From contig URTM01000008.1 in NCBI GenBank assembly GCA_900550865.1, forward strand, positions 1 through 64,000: a stretch of DNA of 64,000 nucleotides. Reading direction: 5' to 3'. Shown here one piece after another: positions 1-6,796 of this stretch. Under the pieces are notes generated by a model. That model was not told the origin of the DNA and did not search any database. It was given only the letters and a program-made list of their open reading frames with translations. The stretch comes from an uncultured Dorea sp. (GTDB taxonomy: Bacteria > Bacillota > Clostridia > Lachnospirales > Lachnospiraceae). Each line of letters opens with the position of its first letter. The stretch's first letter is position 1. The translations under genes were made by a program, and so were the position numbers.

Positions 1-1552
1 TCTGGAACTCCTCAGTCATTCCGATTCCGGTATCCCGGCAGACAAATTCCATTGTGGTCATTCCTGGCTGTCCGGCTGGGATTTCCATGCAGCTGATATA
101 GATATGTCCGTTTTCTCTGTTATATTTCACCGCATTGGACAGGATATTCATCATCACCCGTTTCACATACCCCGGACTTCCAATAAAATCCCGGTGTGTG
201 ATTTCTTTTTTCTCCCACACGATCCTGATATTCTGTTCTGCAGCCATCTGCTCGATTACAGCAAGTACTTCCCTTGAAATACTGCTCAGATTAAATGGAA
301 TCTCTTCCAGAACGATTTCGCCTGACTCCAGCTTACTCATATCCAGAATTTCATTTACCAGTTCCAGCAGCAGGTTAGATGCTTCTTTCACCTTTGTTCT
401 GTATTCCGTCTGCTTTTCCATATCATCTGCATAATAGTCTGCCATATGTACCATGCCGCAGATTCCATTGATCGGAGTCCGGATATCATGGCTCATTCGC
501 TGTAGAAACTCTGTTTTTGCCTCATTGGCTGCTTCTGCCTTTTTTGCAGCAATCAGAAGTTCTGTTTTATATTTTTCATCTTTTTCCTGTTCCTGTTTCT
601 GATGTGACTGATTGGTTCTGTATGTCCAAAACCAGAATATACTAAACATCAGGAAATAAAGAAAAATAACGCTTATCACATTTAATGGAAGGTTATGGAA
701 CACTTCTGTATCCGAAAGATACGCATAGATATAATAATCACGCTGCTTCAGCATGATTCCGTAGCATCCGGTTCCTTCATTCTTCAAATGATAAATGTGC
801 TGACTGTCTGTATGCTTTTTCATTGCCTGAACAACTTCGTTGTCGGCTGTATTCTGCCCCAACAGACTCTCATCATTGCTGGCAACAACTGTCCCGTTGT
901 CTGCAACAATAATTGTTCCATCTTTCTGGACACTATAGCCGTTTAAAAGGCCCTGTATCGTCAGGGTATAGTTTCTGACAAATTCAGGAGATGTATAATA
1001 GTAGATTACAACAATCCCCGGTGCATCTTTTCTGGCACAGGCTGCAATGTCGATACGTGACCCGTCTTCTCTGGTAAATCGTTCCGAATAAGATCTTTCT
1101 TCATATCCGGCAAAATCTATAATAATATCTTTTTGCAGGTATTCCGTAATCTCATCGGTCAGAGATTCATCCGTGCTGTATTCACAGTCCGTCTTTCCTT
1201 CTGCATTCAGTACAATGATACCATCCACCCAGAGAGTCTGCAGGTTTCCTTTCAGGAACTCCTGGCTCAGCTGACCACCGTTTTCTGTTTCTATGTTAAT
1301 ATTTGTACTCATTTGTCTGGCACTTTCAATCGCCCGAAGAAGACTTTTGGATTCCGAAGATTCATTATAATGGGTGTAGGTGGAGCACTGCACTTTCACA
1401 TAGTTTACAATCTCCACCATTCTTTTCTCTGCTTCTGCTTTTTCTGCGTGGAAGAAATAAAACAGAGAGACTACAGCCACACAGATTCCAATCAGGCCAC
1501 CGAGCAGCTGGATTCGTTTTTCTTTTTTCTTTCTCTTAATATCCAAGATCAT
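1..1552 (-). CDS. Sensor histidine kinase (possibly hybrid), 3' end cut by window edge
   Basis: The minus-strand reading frame is open from 1552 to the window start, so the product is partial (about 517 residues visible). It has an N-terminal membrane segment, a roughly 230-residue extracellular sensor part, a second membrane segment, and then a HisKA dimerisation box with the phospho-acceptor histidine in MSHDIRTPINGI, followed by the start of an HATPase domain (N box around MMNILSNAVKYN, G1 box DTGIGM). A receiver domain may follow outside the window. The ATG at 1552 overlaps the end of the upstream binding-protein gene by 17 bp, and a GGAGGT sits just before it; that spacing is short, so a TTG at 1546 is a possible alternative start. 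Gene order suggests the lipoprotein presents a solute to this kinase, like a split BvgS. This is inference. Confidence 0.88.
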   Translation of the reverse strand, partial: MILDIKRKKKEKRIQLLGGLIGICVAVVSLFYFFHAEKAEAEKRMVEIVNYVKVQCSTYTHYNESSESKSLLRAIESARQMSTNINIETENGGQLSQEFLKGNLQTLWVDGIIVLNAEGKTDCEYSTDESLTDEITEYLQKDIIIDFAGYEERSYSERFTREDGSRIDIAACARKDAPGIVVIYYYTSPEFVRNYTLTIQGLLNGYSVQKDGTIIVADNGTVVASNDESLLGQNTADNEVVQAMKKHTDSQHIYHLKNEGTGCYGIMLKQRDYYIYAYLSDTEVFHNLPLNVISVIFLYFLMFSIFWFWTYRTNQSHQKQEQEKDEKYKTELLIAAKKAEAANEAKTEFLQRMSHDIRTPINGICGMVHMADYYADDMEKQTEYRTKVKEASNLLLELVNEILDMSKLESGEIVLEEIPFNLSSISREVLAVIEQMAAEQNIRIVWEKKEITHRDFIGSPGYVKRVMMNILSNAVKYNRENGHIYISCMEIPAGQPGMTTMEFVCRDTGIGMTEEFQ

Positions 1553-2390
1553 CCACCTCCAGATACTTTTCCGGATCATCCAGATATTTTTCAACAATTT
1601 TCAGGGATGTGCCATCCTGACGCATTTCTTCCAGTGTCTGTTCCATCTGCTCACAGATTCCTCTGTCATCATTTTTTGCAAAAGCAACACCTATTCCGGT
1701 GAGCATCAGAGGTTCTTCCAGAATACGGAAGCTTGCATCATAATCTTTCATATACTGGACAACAGATTCTTCATGTGCGGCAACTGCATCTACATATCCT
1801 TTTCCCAGAAACGTATAGATCAGTTCTCTGTGGCCAAGGCTGATCAGATTCCCCAGTTTTGGGATTCTCTCATCCGTCCGCTTCAGAAAGATACCTTCCG
1901 GTTTGGTTGTGGACTGGACGGCAAGATTCTTTCCTTCCAGATCACTCAGTTTATAGATGTCACTGCTCTTATTTACGGCAACTACCTGACGGCTTGCTAT
2001 GTATGGTCCTGCCCAACGGTAATCATCAAGACGTCCTTCCATGGAAAAGCAGCCCATTATACAGTCAATCTCTCCTCTCTCCACAAGTTCTTTTTTCTTC
2101 TCCCAGTTAATCTGGACAACATCCACCTGATATCCCATTCTTTTGAAGGCTTCTGTAGCAAGTTCTACATCTATGCCCGTCGGTACGCCATCCTCATTCA
2201 GATAATTGTAGGGTGGATAACTGTCACTGCCGAGGGTAATAACAGGCTTTTCTGTTTCTTCTTTCGTGTTATCTGTGTTTTTACACCCTGCCAGGGTAAC
2301 TGCTAAAATTCCCGCAAGCAGAATGCCTGCAATCACTCTTTTTCCTTTTATTTTCCGTCTATTCCTAACTATCCTTTTCGTTTTTTTCAT
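1536..2390 (-). CDS. Family-3 extracellular substrate-binding lipoprotein
   Basis: The 284-residue protein starts with a basic stretch, a hydrophobic segment and a lipobox LAGC at about residues 33-36, so it should be a lipid-anchored surface protein. The body matches the SBP_bac_3 (amino-acid binding) fold: the ITLGSDSYPPYNYLNEDG opening, a GIDVELATEAFKRMG helix, and a G(F)CSMEGR region. No permease or ATPase gene lies beside it. The next gene downstream is a membrane sensor kinase overlapping by 17 bp, so the likely role is ligand sensing rather than uptake. It is transcribed from the strong promoter at 2543-2572, leaving about 145 nt of leader that contains a run of eight G residues. The ligand is not predictable. 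Confidence 0.85.
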   Translation of the reverse strand: MKKTKRIVRNRRKIKGKRVIAGILLAGILAVTLAGCKNTDNTKEETEKPVITLGSDSYPPYNYLNEDGVPTGIDVELATEAFKRMGYQVDVVQINWEKKKELVERGEIDCIMGCFSMEGRLDDYRWAGPYIASRQVVAVNKSSDIYKLSDLEGKNLAVQSTTKPEGIFLKRTDERIPKLGNLISLGHRELIYTFLGKGYVDAVAAHEESVVQYMKDYDASFRILEEPLMLTGIGVAFAKNDDRGICEQMEQTLEEMRQDGTSLKIVEKYLDDPEKYLEVDDLGY

Positions 2391-2542
2391 ATCTTGTTTC
2401 CTGCCATTTGTTACTATTCAATGACCGGCGGTTCGATGCCCCCCCCGCCGCAAATTCGTGTCAATTTATTGATGCATACCATTATTTATGTTCTGCTCGT
2501 TCCATAATCTAATGTTTTACGATCCAATAAATTTACTTTTTG

Positions 2543-2575
2543 ATTATATATTGTCTTGTTGATTTTAGTCAACAA
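2543..2575 (-). promoter_or_regulatory. Promoter with palindromic operator for the binding-protein/kinase operon
   Basis: On the minus strand TTGACT (2572-2567) is followed after 18 bp by TATAAT (2548-2543). A perfect inverted repeat with 7-bp arms, TTGTTGA and TCAACAA separated by 6 bp (2556-2575), covers the -35 box, the usual place for a repressor or activator site. The opposite strand carries its own -10 at 2606-2611, so the region is divergent. The candidate regulator would be the HTH gene on the other side, which is now broken. Confidence 0.6.
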
Positions 2576-2596
2576 TAGGCGCTTATTTTTATCCTC

Positions 2597-2620
2597 TATT
2601 GTGGATATAATTTAACAATA
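2597..2620 (+). promoter_or_regulatory. Divergent -10 box inside a short inverted repeat
   Basis: TATAAT at 2606-2611 on the plus strand lies between the arms TATTGT (2597-2602) and ACAATA (2615-2620). No convincing -35 box is visible. It would have driven the HTH/RHH remnant that begins at about 2644. Confidence 0.35.
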
Positions 2621-2643
2621 CGAGAGGAGATGTTTTTACACCA

Positions 2644-2740
2644 ATGTCTGACAGCGAATTATGTTTACAGGAAATCGGAAAAAAGAATAATGGAACGTAG
2701 AAAGAAACTGGGGCTTAACCAAAGCTCGTCGAAGGGCTAA
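2644..2740 (+). pseudogene. Remnant of an XRE-type HTH regulator (N-terminus only, frameshifted)
   Basis: From the ATG at 2644 the reading gives MSDSELCLQEIGKK and then runs off frame. If one A is removed from the A6 run near 2680, the frame continues as EIGKRIMERRKKLGLNQ, the typical first helix of an XRE-family DNA-binding domain. The similarity ends after LGLNQ and the frame stops at 2738-2740. The remainder of an HTH protein is absent; the sequence passes straight into a ribbon-helix-helix frame. I read this as a frameshift plus deletion joining two gene remnants. The homopolymer position makes a sequencing error possible for the frameshift, but not for the missing C-terminus. Confidence 0.4.
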
Positions 2741-2909
2741 CAAAAAATATAATGATCATTTCGTTGAAATCAAGGTTCGTGTCACCCCAGAGAAGCGTGC
2801 CATCATTAAGAACCACGCAGAAAAGATGGGTGAAAGTGCCACTGCCTTTATCAATAGAGCAATCGATGAAGCCATGAAACGCGATCAGGAATCAACTCCC
2901 GAAACGTAA
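2691..2909 (+). pseudogene. Arc/CopG-like ribbon-helix-helix protein without a normal start codon
   Basis: The open frame between stops at 2688-2690 and 2907-2909 encodes a recognisable small DNA-binding protein: LTKARRRANKKYN, a beta strand EIKVRV, then KRAIIKNHAEKMG and ESATAFINRAIDEAMKRD, the pattern of the RHH proteins common in Lachnospiraceae. There is no ATG, GTG or TTG at the expected N-terminus; the codon before TKARRR is TTA at 2715. A strong terminator follows the stop immediately, which fits a formerly expressed gene. Either the start codon was lost when the HTH remnant was joined, or translation uses a non-canonical start coupled to the upstream fragment. Confidence 0.45.
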
Positions 2910-2960
2910 ACCATCCGGTGACGTATGGATACATTTCCACACATCACCGGATGGTTTTTT
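2909..2960 (+). terminator. Intrinsic terminator of the RHH remnant
   Basis: Perfect 13-bp arms, 2909-2921 and 2944-2956 (core CCATCCGGTGA / TCACCGGATGG), are followed by TTTTTT. Pointing rightwards, it ends transcription from the divergent promoter at 2606. The stretch from 2961 to 3185 holds nothing I can support. Confidence 0.8.
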
Positions 2961-3185
2961 CTCTCATGAGTTATCTCCGTTGTGTAATTTTCTATATGAG
3001 TATATTTGCAACAATGATCCCCATCTGCATGTTTTTTCGTTATTTTCTACACATTTCAAATGGTCTAAATTATTCTCCAGCCAAAACTGACGTAATGTAA
3101 TTCCTCGCCTGCTCTTTACATCACTTCCTTTACAAACAGTTTGACCTGATATCATTGACAACCTCTCCGTATCCATATTCTTCTC

Positions 3186-3953
3186 TTACCTCTTCTTATA
3201 CACCACCAGCTCCGGATTCTCTCCACCTTCCTCATACGTACAAACCATAATAAAATCCATCCCCGCCAGCACTCCAAAGCACCGGTCGCCGCCAAACTCA
3301 CACTCCAGCTGATTCCCCAGATACGTCGTCTGGTCATCCAGGAATTTCACACGTTTGCCATTCGGCAGCGGATACTCCAGATTCACATACTTTCCGACAA
3401 GCGCATTCAGCTTTTCAACTTTCGGCATTCCTTCTATCTGCAGATCATTGATTTCCTGTATCAGCTGCTTCTTGAATGCCTCAAATTCTCCGTTGTCACC
3501 AAGCTCCTCATATCGTTTCCAGTAATCTAACTTCGGAAGCAGCTCCTTCATATAAGTACGCACCTGTTCCTCTGTGAAATTCTCATTAACCATATTTTTC
3601 ACACATACATCAATCAAATCGTCCATATTACTGTAAGTATAAGTGCCATCCGCATAGCACCATTTACAATAGTCTTCGTTCAGCGTACCATCACTGTCAT
3701 GGCTTATGATTTCATCATCTTCAAGCGGCATTCCACAGCACTGACAGATTAACTTTCTAGGTGCACCAAGAAGCGTATTGATCGACACCCCGAATTCCTT
3801 TGACAAAAGCTTCAATGTCTCTGTATTCGGAACTGTTTCCCCATTTTCCCAGCGAGATACTGCCTGTCTTGTGACCATAACTTTGCCGGCCAGTTCGTCC
3901 TGAGATAAGCCTTTCTTCGTACGAAGTTCTAATATAACATTCTTTGTTTCCAT
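3186..3953 (-). CDS. HTH (XRE/Cro-type) regulator with zinc ribbon domain
   Basis: The 255-residue protein has an N-terminal XRE helix-turn-helix (about residues 6-60: KKGLSQDELAGKVMVTRQAVSRWENG). A zinc-ribbon segment follows with cysteines in CQCCGMPL and CKWCYADG (about residues 70-100), then a helical region with NFTEEQVRTYMKELLPKLDYWK, the pattern of the putative zinc ribbon family often fused to HTH in Clostridia. The C-terminal 80 residues look like a separate small beta-rich domain. GGAGG lies 8 bp before the ATG at 3953. A small palindrome sits upstream of the ribosome site and may be its own operator. Targets are unknown. Confidence 0.85.
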   Translation of the reverse strand: METKNVILELRTKKGLSQDELAGKVMVTRQAVSRWENGETVPNTETLKLLSKEFGVSINTLLGAPRKLICQCCGMPLEDDEIISHDSDGTLNEDYCKWCYADGTYTYSNMDDLIDVCVKNMVNENFTEEQVRTYMKELLPKLDYWKRYEELGDNGEFEAFKKQLIQEINDLQIEGMPKVEKLNALVGKYVNLEYPLPNGKRVKFLDDQTTYLGNQLECEFGGDRCFGVLAGMDFIMVCTYEEGGENPELVVYKKR

Positions 3954-3968
3954 CGCATCTACCTCCGT

Positions 3969-3984
3969 TATCGATATACCGATA
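3969..3984. promoter_or_regulatory. Possible operator palindrome upstream of the HTH/zinc-ribbon gene
   Basis: TATCG (3969-3973) and CGATA (3980-3984) form an inverted repeat with 6 bp between arms, immediately upstream of the ribosome binding site of the HTH gene. Autoregulation by that HTH protein is a guess from position only. Confidence 0.3.
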
Positions 3985-4115
3985 TCTTATCAGAAAAGCT
4001 TCTGACCGGAAAGCAACCTGCTGTTTCCCCGGCTGTTTTTCCATCGGTTCAGAGTGTGTCTGAAGATTGTAGAAACGATTTTTCAGACACCACTTTTGTC
4101 TTCTTTATATACTTC

Positions 4116-4171
4116 GGACTAAAAATTTCGAGTTTAAAACTTCAGGCTTGAAAATCTGGACTTAAAAGCTC
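4116..4171. repeat. Four degenerate 13-15 bp tandem units
   Basis: Four consecutive units share the shape GGACTNAAAANNT: GGACTAAAAATTTC, GAGTTTAAAACTTCA, GGCTTGAAAATCT and GGACTTAAAAGCTC. The last unit contains the stop codon of the 4162-4491 gene. No function is suggested. Confidence 0.35.
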
Positions 4172-4491
4172 GTTCTCCAGAGTGGTATCACATTAATCAC
4201 AGGTTCTTCATATGGATGTACCTTTTTCACGGATTCAATCGTCTTGTCAACATTTTCTGTATACACGGTTACTTCCACTTTCAGCTCCGGCTCGCAGCTG
4301 ATCTCGCCATTGGTTCCGATATACGGATCACACCCGTCAAGCGGACGCCAGTAACCCGTCACCGGACTTACCGACATACAGGAATCATAGTTTCCGATAT
4401 GCCCTGCATCGACTTCCTGCAGTGCCTTCTGTACCACTTCCAGATGCGTCGGTGGGAGAAATATCTCTAATTTGCAATATTTAAACTCCAT
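4162..4491 (-). CDS. Small NIF3/YqfO-like (PII-fold) protein
   Basis: The 109-residue protein resembles the stand-alone form of the middle domain of YqfO/NIF3 proteins, a PII/CutA-like fold. Visible signs are the opening KLEIFLPPTHLEVVQKAL, a GHIGNYDSCM motif, GYWRPLDG, and the closing KKVHPYEEPVINVIPL, where the HPYEEP motif is characteristic. It probably binds a metal or small ligand; its role is unknown. GGAG lies 8 bp before the ATG. It starts 16 bp after the MMPL gene ends and is most likely cotranscribed with it. Confidence 0.7.
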   Translation of the reverse strand: MEFKYCKLEIFLPPTHLEVVQKALQEVDAGHIGNYDSCMSVSPVTGYWRPLDGCDPYIGTNGEISCEPELKVEVTVYTENVDKTIESVKKVHPYEEPVINVIPLWRTSF

Positions 4492-4507
4492 ACAGCTCTC
4501 TCCTTTT

Positions 4508-6586
4508 TTATGTATGCTTTGGCAAGAATCCCTTACTCGTCTTCACGATCACCTTATCAAATACCATGAACATCGACGGCAATACAAAGATAACCACGAT
4601 CATACTGATGATCGCACCTCTCGCCATCAATATACACAGTGAACTGATCATATCAATATTCGAATACAATCCGACACCGATCGTCGCTGCAAAGAAGCTC
4701 AATGCACTTACCATGATCGACTGTGCCGATGCGCGGTGTGCAGTTGTGATCGCATCGTATTTTTCTGCTCCGTGATTGCGTTCTCTCTTATATCTTGTCG
4801 TCATAAGAATTGCATAATCTACGGTAGATCCAAGCTGGATCGTGCCGATAACAATCGATGCAACGAATGGCAGCTTCGTTCCTGTATAATATGGAATTCC
4901 CATATTTACAAATATCGCAAATTCAATCACACCAACCAAGATGATCGGAAGTGAAATGGACTTGAACAGTATTAATATGATCACAAAGATGATACCGATC
5001 GATACCACACTGACCGTCTTAAAATCTGTATCTGTAATATCGATCAGATCTGCCGTCAGTGGTCCTTCCCCGATCAGCATACCGCCTTTGTCGTATTTGT
5101 GCAAGATCTTATTCAGCTCTTTGATCTGGGCATTCAGTTCATCCGATGCGACCTTATACTCAGAATTGACCAGAAGCAGCTGATACTTATCATTCTTCAG
5201 CATCTCGGTTACGGAATCCGGGATCATACTCTGCGGGATTGCCGGTCCGATCAGTGCATCCAGACCAAGTGCCCATTTGACACCATCCACATCATCCATC
5301 TTGTTGATCATCTTTGCCACATCTGCGGATTCAACCGAACTGTCCACGAGAATCATGTGTGTCGTGTTCATGTTATAATCTTCCTTCAGTTTTTCATTTG
5401 CAATGATACTCGGAAGATCCTTTGGAAGCGTCTCATCCAGATTGTAATAAACGGACGTATGATTATTTCCATAGATTGCCGGGAATAAAAGCACGAGGAA
5501 TATAATTACATAGATCATATAGCGCTTCGTAACTTTATCCGATATCCTTCCGATATCCGGAAGAAATGGCTTATGCATGGTCTTCGTGATCCACTTATCA
5601 CAGCATAGGATCATGGATGGCAGGATCGTCACACAGGCTATCACACCGAGGATGACACCTTTTACCATAACCACACCGATGTCCATACCAAGCGTAAATG
5701 TCATGAAGCACAATGCGATAAATCCGGCTACCGTTGTAACGGAACTTCCGATCACGGATGAGAATGTCTGGGATATCGCATGTGCCATCGCACGCTCTTT
5801 ATCACCGTTATAGCGGGCTTGCTGCTCTTCATAACTGTGCATCAGAAAGATGGAATAATCCAGTGTCACACCTAACTGCAGTACCGCTGCCAGTGCTTTC
5901 GTAATATAGGAAATCTCTCCGAAGAAATAGTTGCTTCCCAGGTTATACACGATTGCCATTCCGATACTCAGCATAAAAAGTAACGGGATAAAATACGAAT
6001 CCATCGTAAGTCCTAATACGATTACCGCCAGAACAACTGCGATCAGTACATATAACGGTGTCTCTTTCTCCGCCAGGTTCTTCGTATCCGTAACAATTGC
6101 AGACATACCGCTTAAGAAGCACTGCTTTCCGGCCAGTTTACGGATCTCCCCGATCGCTTCCATCGTTCCGTCGGAAGAAGTACCTTCATCAAAGAAGATT
6201 GCCATCATCGTGCCCGTATCCGAATTGAATACTTCATAGACATCTTTCGGTATCATGCTCTTCGGCATGCTGATATCCGCAAGTGAATCGTACCACAGAA
6301 CCTTCTGCACATGATCTACTTTTTCGATCTTTGCTTTCAATGCCGATACATCTTTATCTTTCATTCCGTCCACGATAAACATTGAAAAAGCACCGGTTCC
6401 GAAGTCTTTTACTAGGATATCCTGCCCCTGCATCGTCTCAATGTCTTCCGGCAAATATGTCAGCACATCATAATTGACTCTTGTATTCACATATCCAAGT
6501 CCCGCCGGAATCAAGAGTAAGATACTGATGATCAGTATCGGAATTCTGAACTTCACTACCTTTTTACCAAATGCAACTATATTCAT
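4508..6586 (-). CDS. MMPL/RND-superfamily exporter
   Basis: The 692-residue membrane protein has the duplicated RND layout of bacterial MMPL proteins: TM1 (about 16-36), a large extracellular loop, five clustered TM segments (about 180-340), then the same pattern again. Conserved MMPL signatures are visible in both halves, LGVTLDYSIFLMHSYEEQQ and LGSTVDYAILMTTRYKRER, where the buried Asp-Tyr couples transport to the proton gradient. I start at the ATG at 6586 because GGAGGGG lies 7 bp upstream; the longer frame back to 6652 lacks a ribosome site and would run over the operator region. The promoter carries three matching operator sites, so expression is probably induced by an exported compound such as a lipid, fatty acid or drug. 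No regulator gene of the TetR type lies beside it in this window. Confidence 0.9.
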   Translation of the reverse strand: MNIVAFGKKVVKFRIPILIISILLLIPAGLGYVNTRVNYDVLTYLPEDIETMQGQDILVKDFGTGAFSMFIVDGMKDKDVSALKAKIEKVDHVQKVLWYDSLADISMPKSMIPKDVYEVFNSDTGTMMAIFFDEGTSSDGTMEAIGEIRKLAGKQCFLSGMSAIVTDTKNLAEKETPLYVLIAVVLAVIVLGLTMDSYFIPLLFMLSIGMAIVYNLGSNYFFGEISYITKALAAVLQLGVTLDYSIFLMHSYEEQQARYNGDKERAMAHAISQTFSSVIGSSVTTVAGFIALCFMTFTLGMDIGVVMVKGVILGVIACVTILPSMILCCDKWITKTMHKPFLPDIGRISDKVTKRYMIYVIIFLVLLFPAIYGNNHTSVYYNLDETLPKDLPSIIANEKLKEDYNMNTTHMILVDSSVESADVAKMINKMDDVDGVKWALGLDALIGPAIPQSMIPDSVTEMLKNDKYQLLLVNSEYKVASDELNAQIKELNKILHKYDKGGMLIGEGPLTADLIDITDTDFKTVSVVSIGIIFVIILILFKSISLPIILVGVIEFAIFVNMGIPYYTGTKLPFVASIVIGTIQLGSTVDYAILMTTRYKRERNHGAEKYDAITTAHRASAQSIMVSALSFFAATIGVGLYSNIDMISSLCILMARGAIISMIVVIFVLPSMFMVFDKVIVKTSKGFLPKHT

Positions 6587-6655
6587 AACCGCCCCTCCTT
6601 TTATGACCATTTCTTTATAGCCTTTTTTATTGCTTTTTACTCTTATCAGCATTTA

Positions 6656-6737
6656 TGACTATTGGTCATTTTTTATATCTAATTGCAATATACATCAAAA
6701 AAGACCAAGAGTCAATACAGTTTTTGACTATTGGTCA
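6656..6737 (-). promoter_or_regulatory. MMPL gene promoter with three repressor-like sites
   Basis: On the minus strand TTGACT (6715-6710) and TATATT (6692-6687) are 17 bp apart. Two identical 13-mers TGACTATTGGTCA lie at 6656-6668 and 6725-6737, and a third copy (two mismatches, opposite sense) lies at 6702-6714 across the -35 box. Each is an imperfect palindrome TGAC-N5-GTCA. Start-to-start distances are 46 and 23 bp, so all three sit in the same 23-bp register. The arrangement, with one site downstream, one over and one upstream of the promoter, is typical of dimeric repressors of the TetR family; the protein itself is not in the window. Confidence 0.65.
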
Positions 6738-6796
6738 TTTTTATTCTTATACAATTTTCTCCGATTGTATCGCTGCATTTGCAGGTTGATATTTTC

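Noticed and set aside
1133..1702. 189-codon plus-strand frame and other frames opposite the kinase and binding-protein genes
   Set aside because: They lie antisense to genes with clear domains, lack ribosome sites and have Cys/Phe/His-rich compositions typical of shadow frames.
2964..3176. 70-codon minus-strand frame upstream of nothing recognisable
   Set aside because: No ribosome site, no domain, and it overlaps the frame of another spurious ORF; not supported as a gene.
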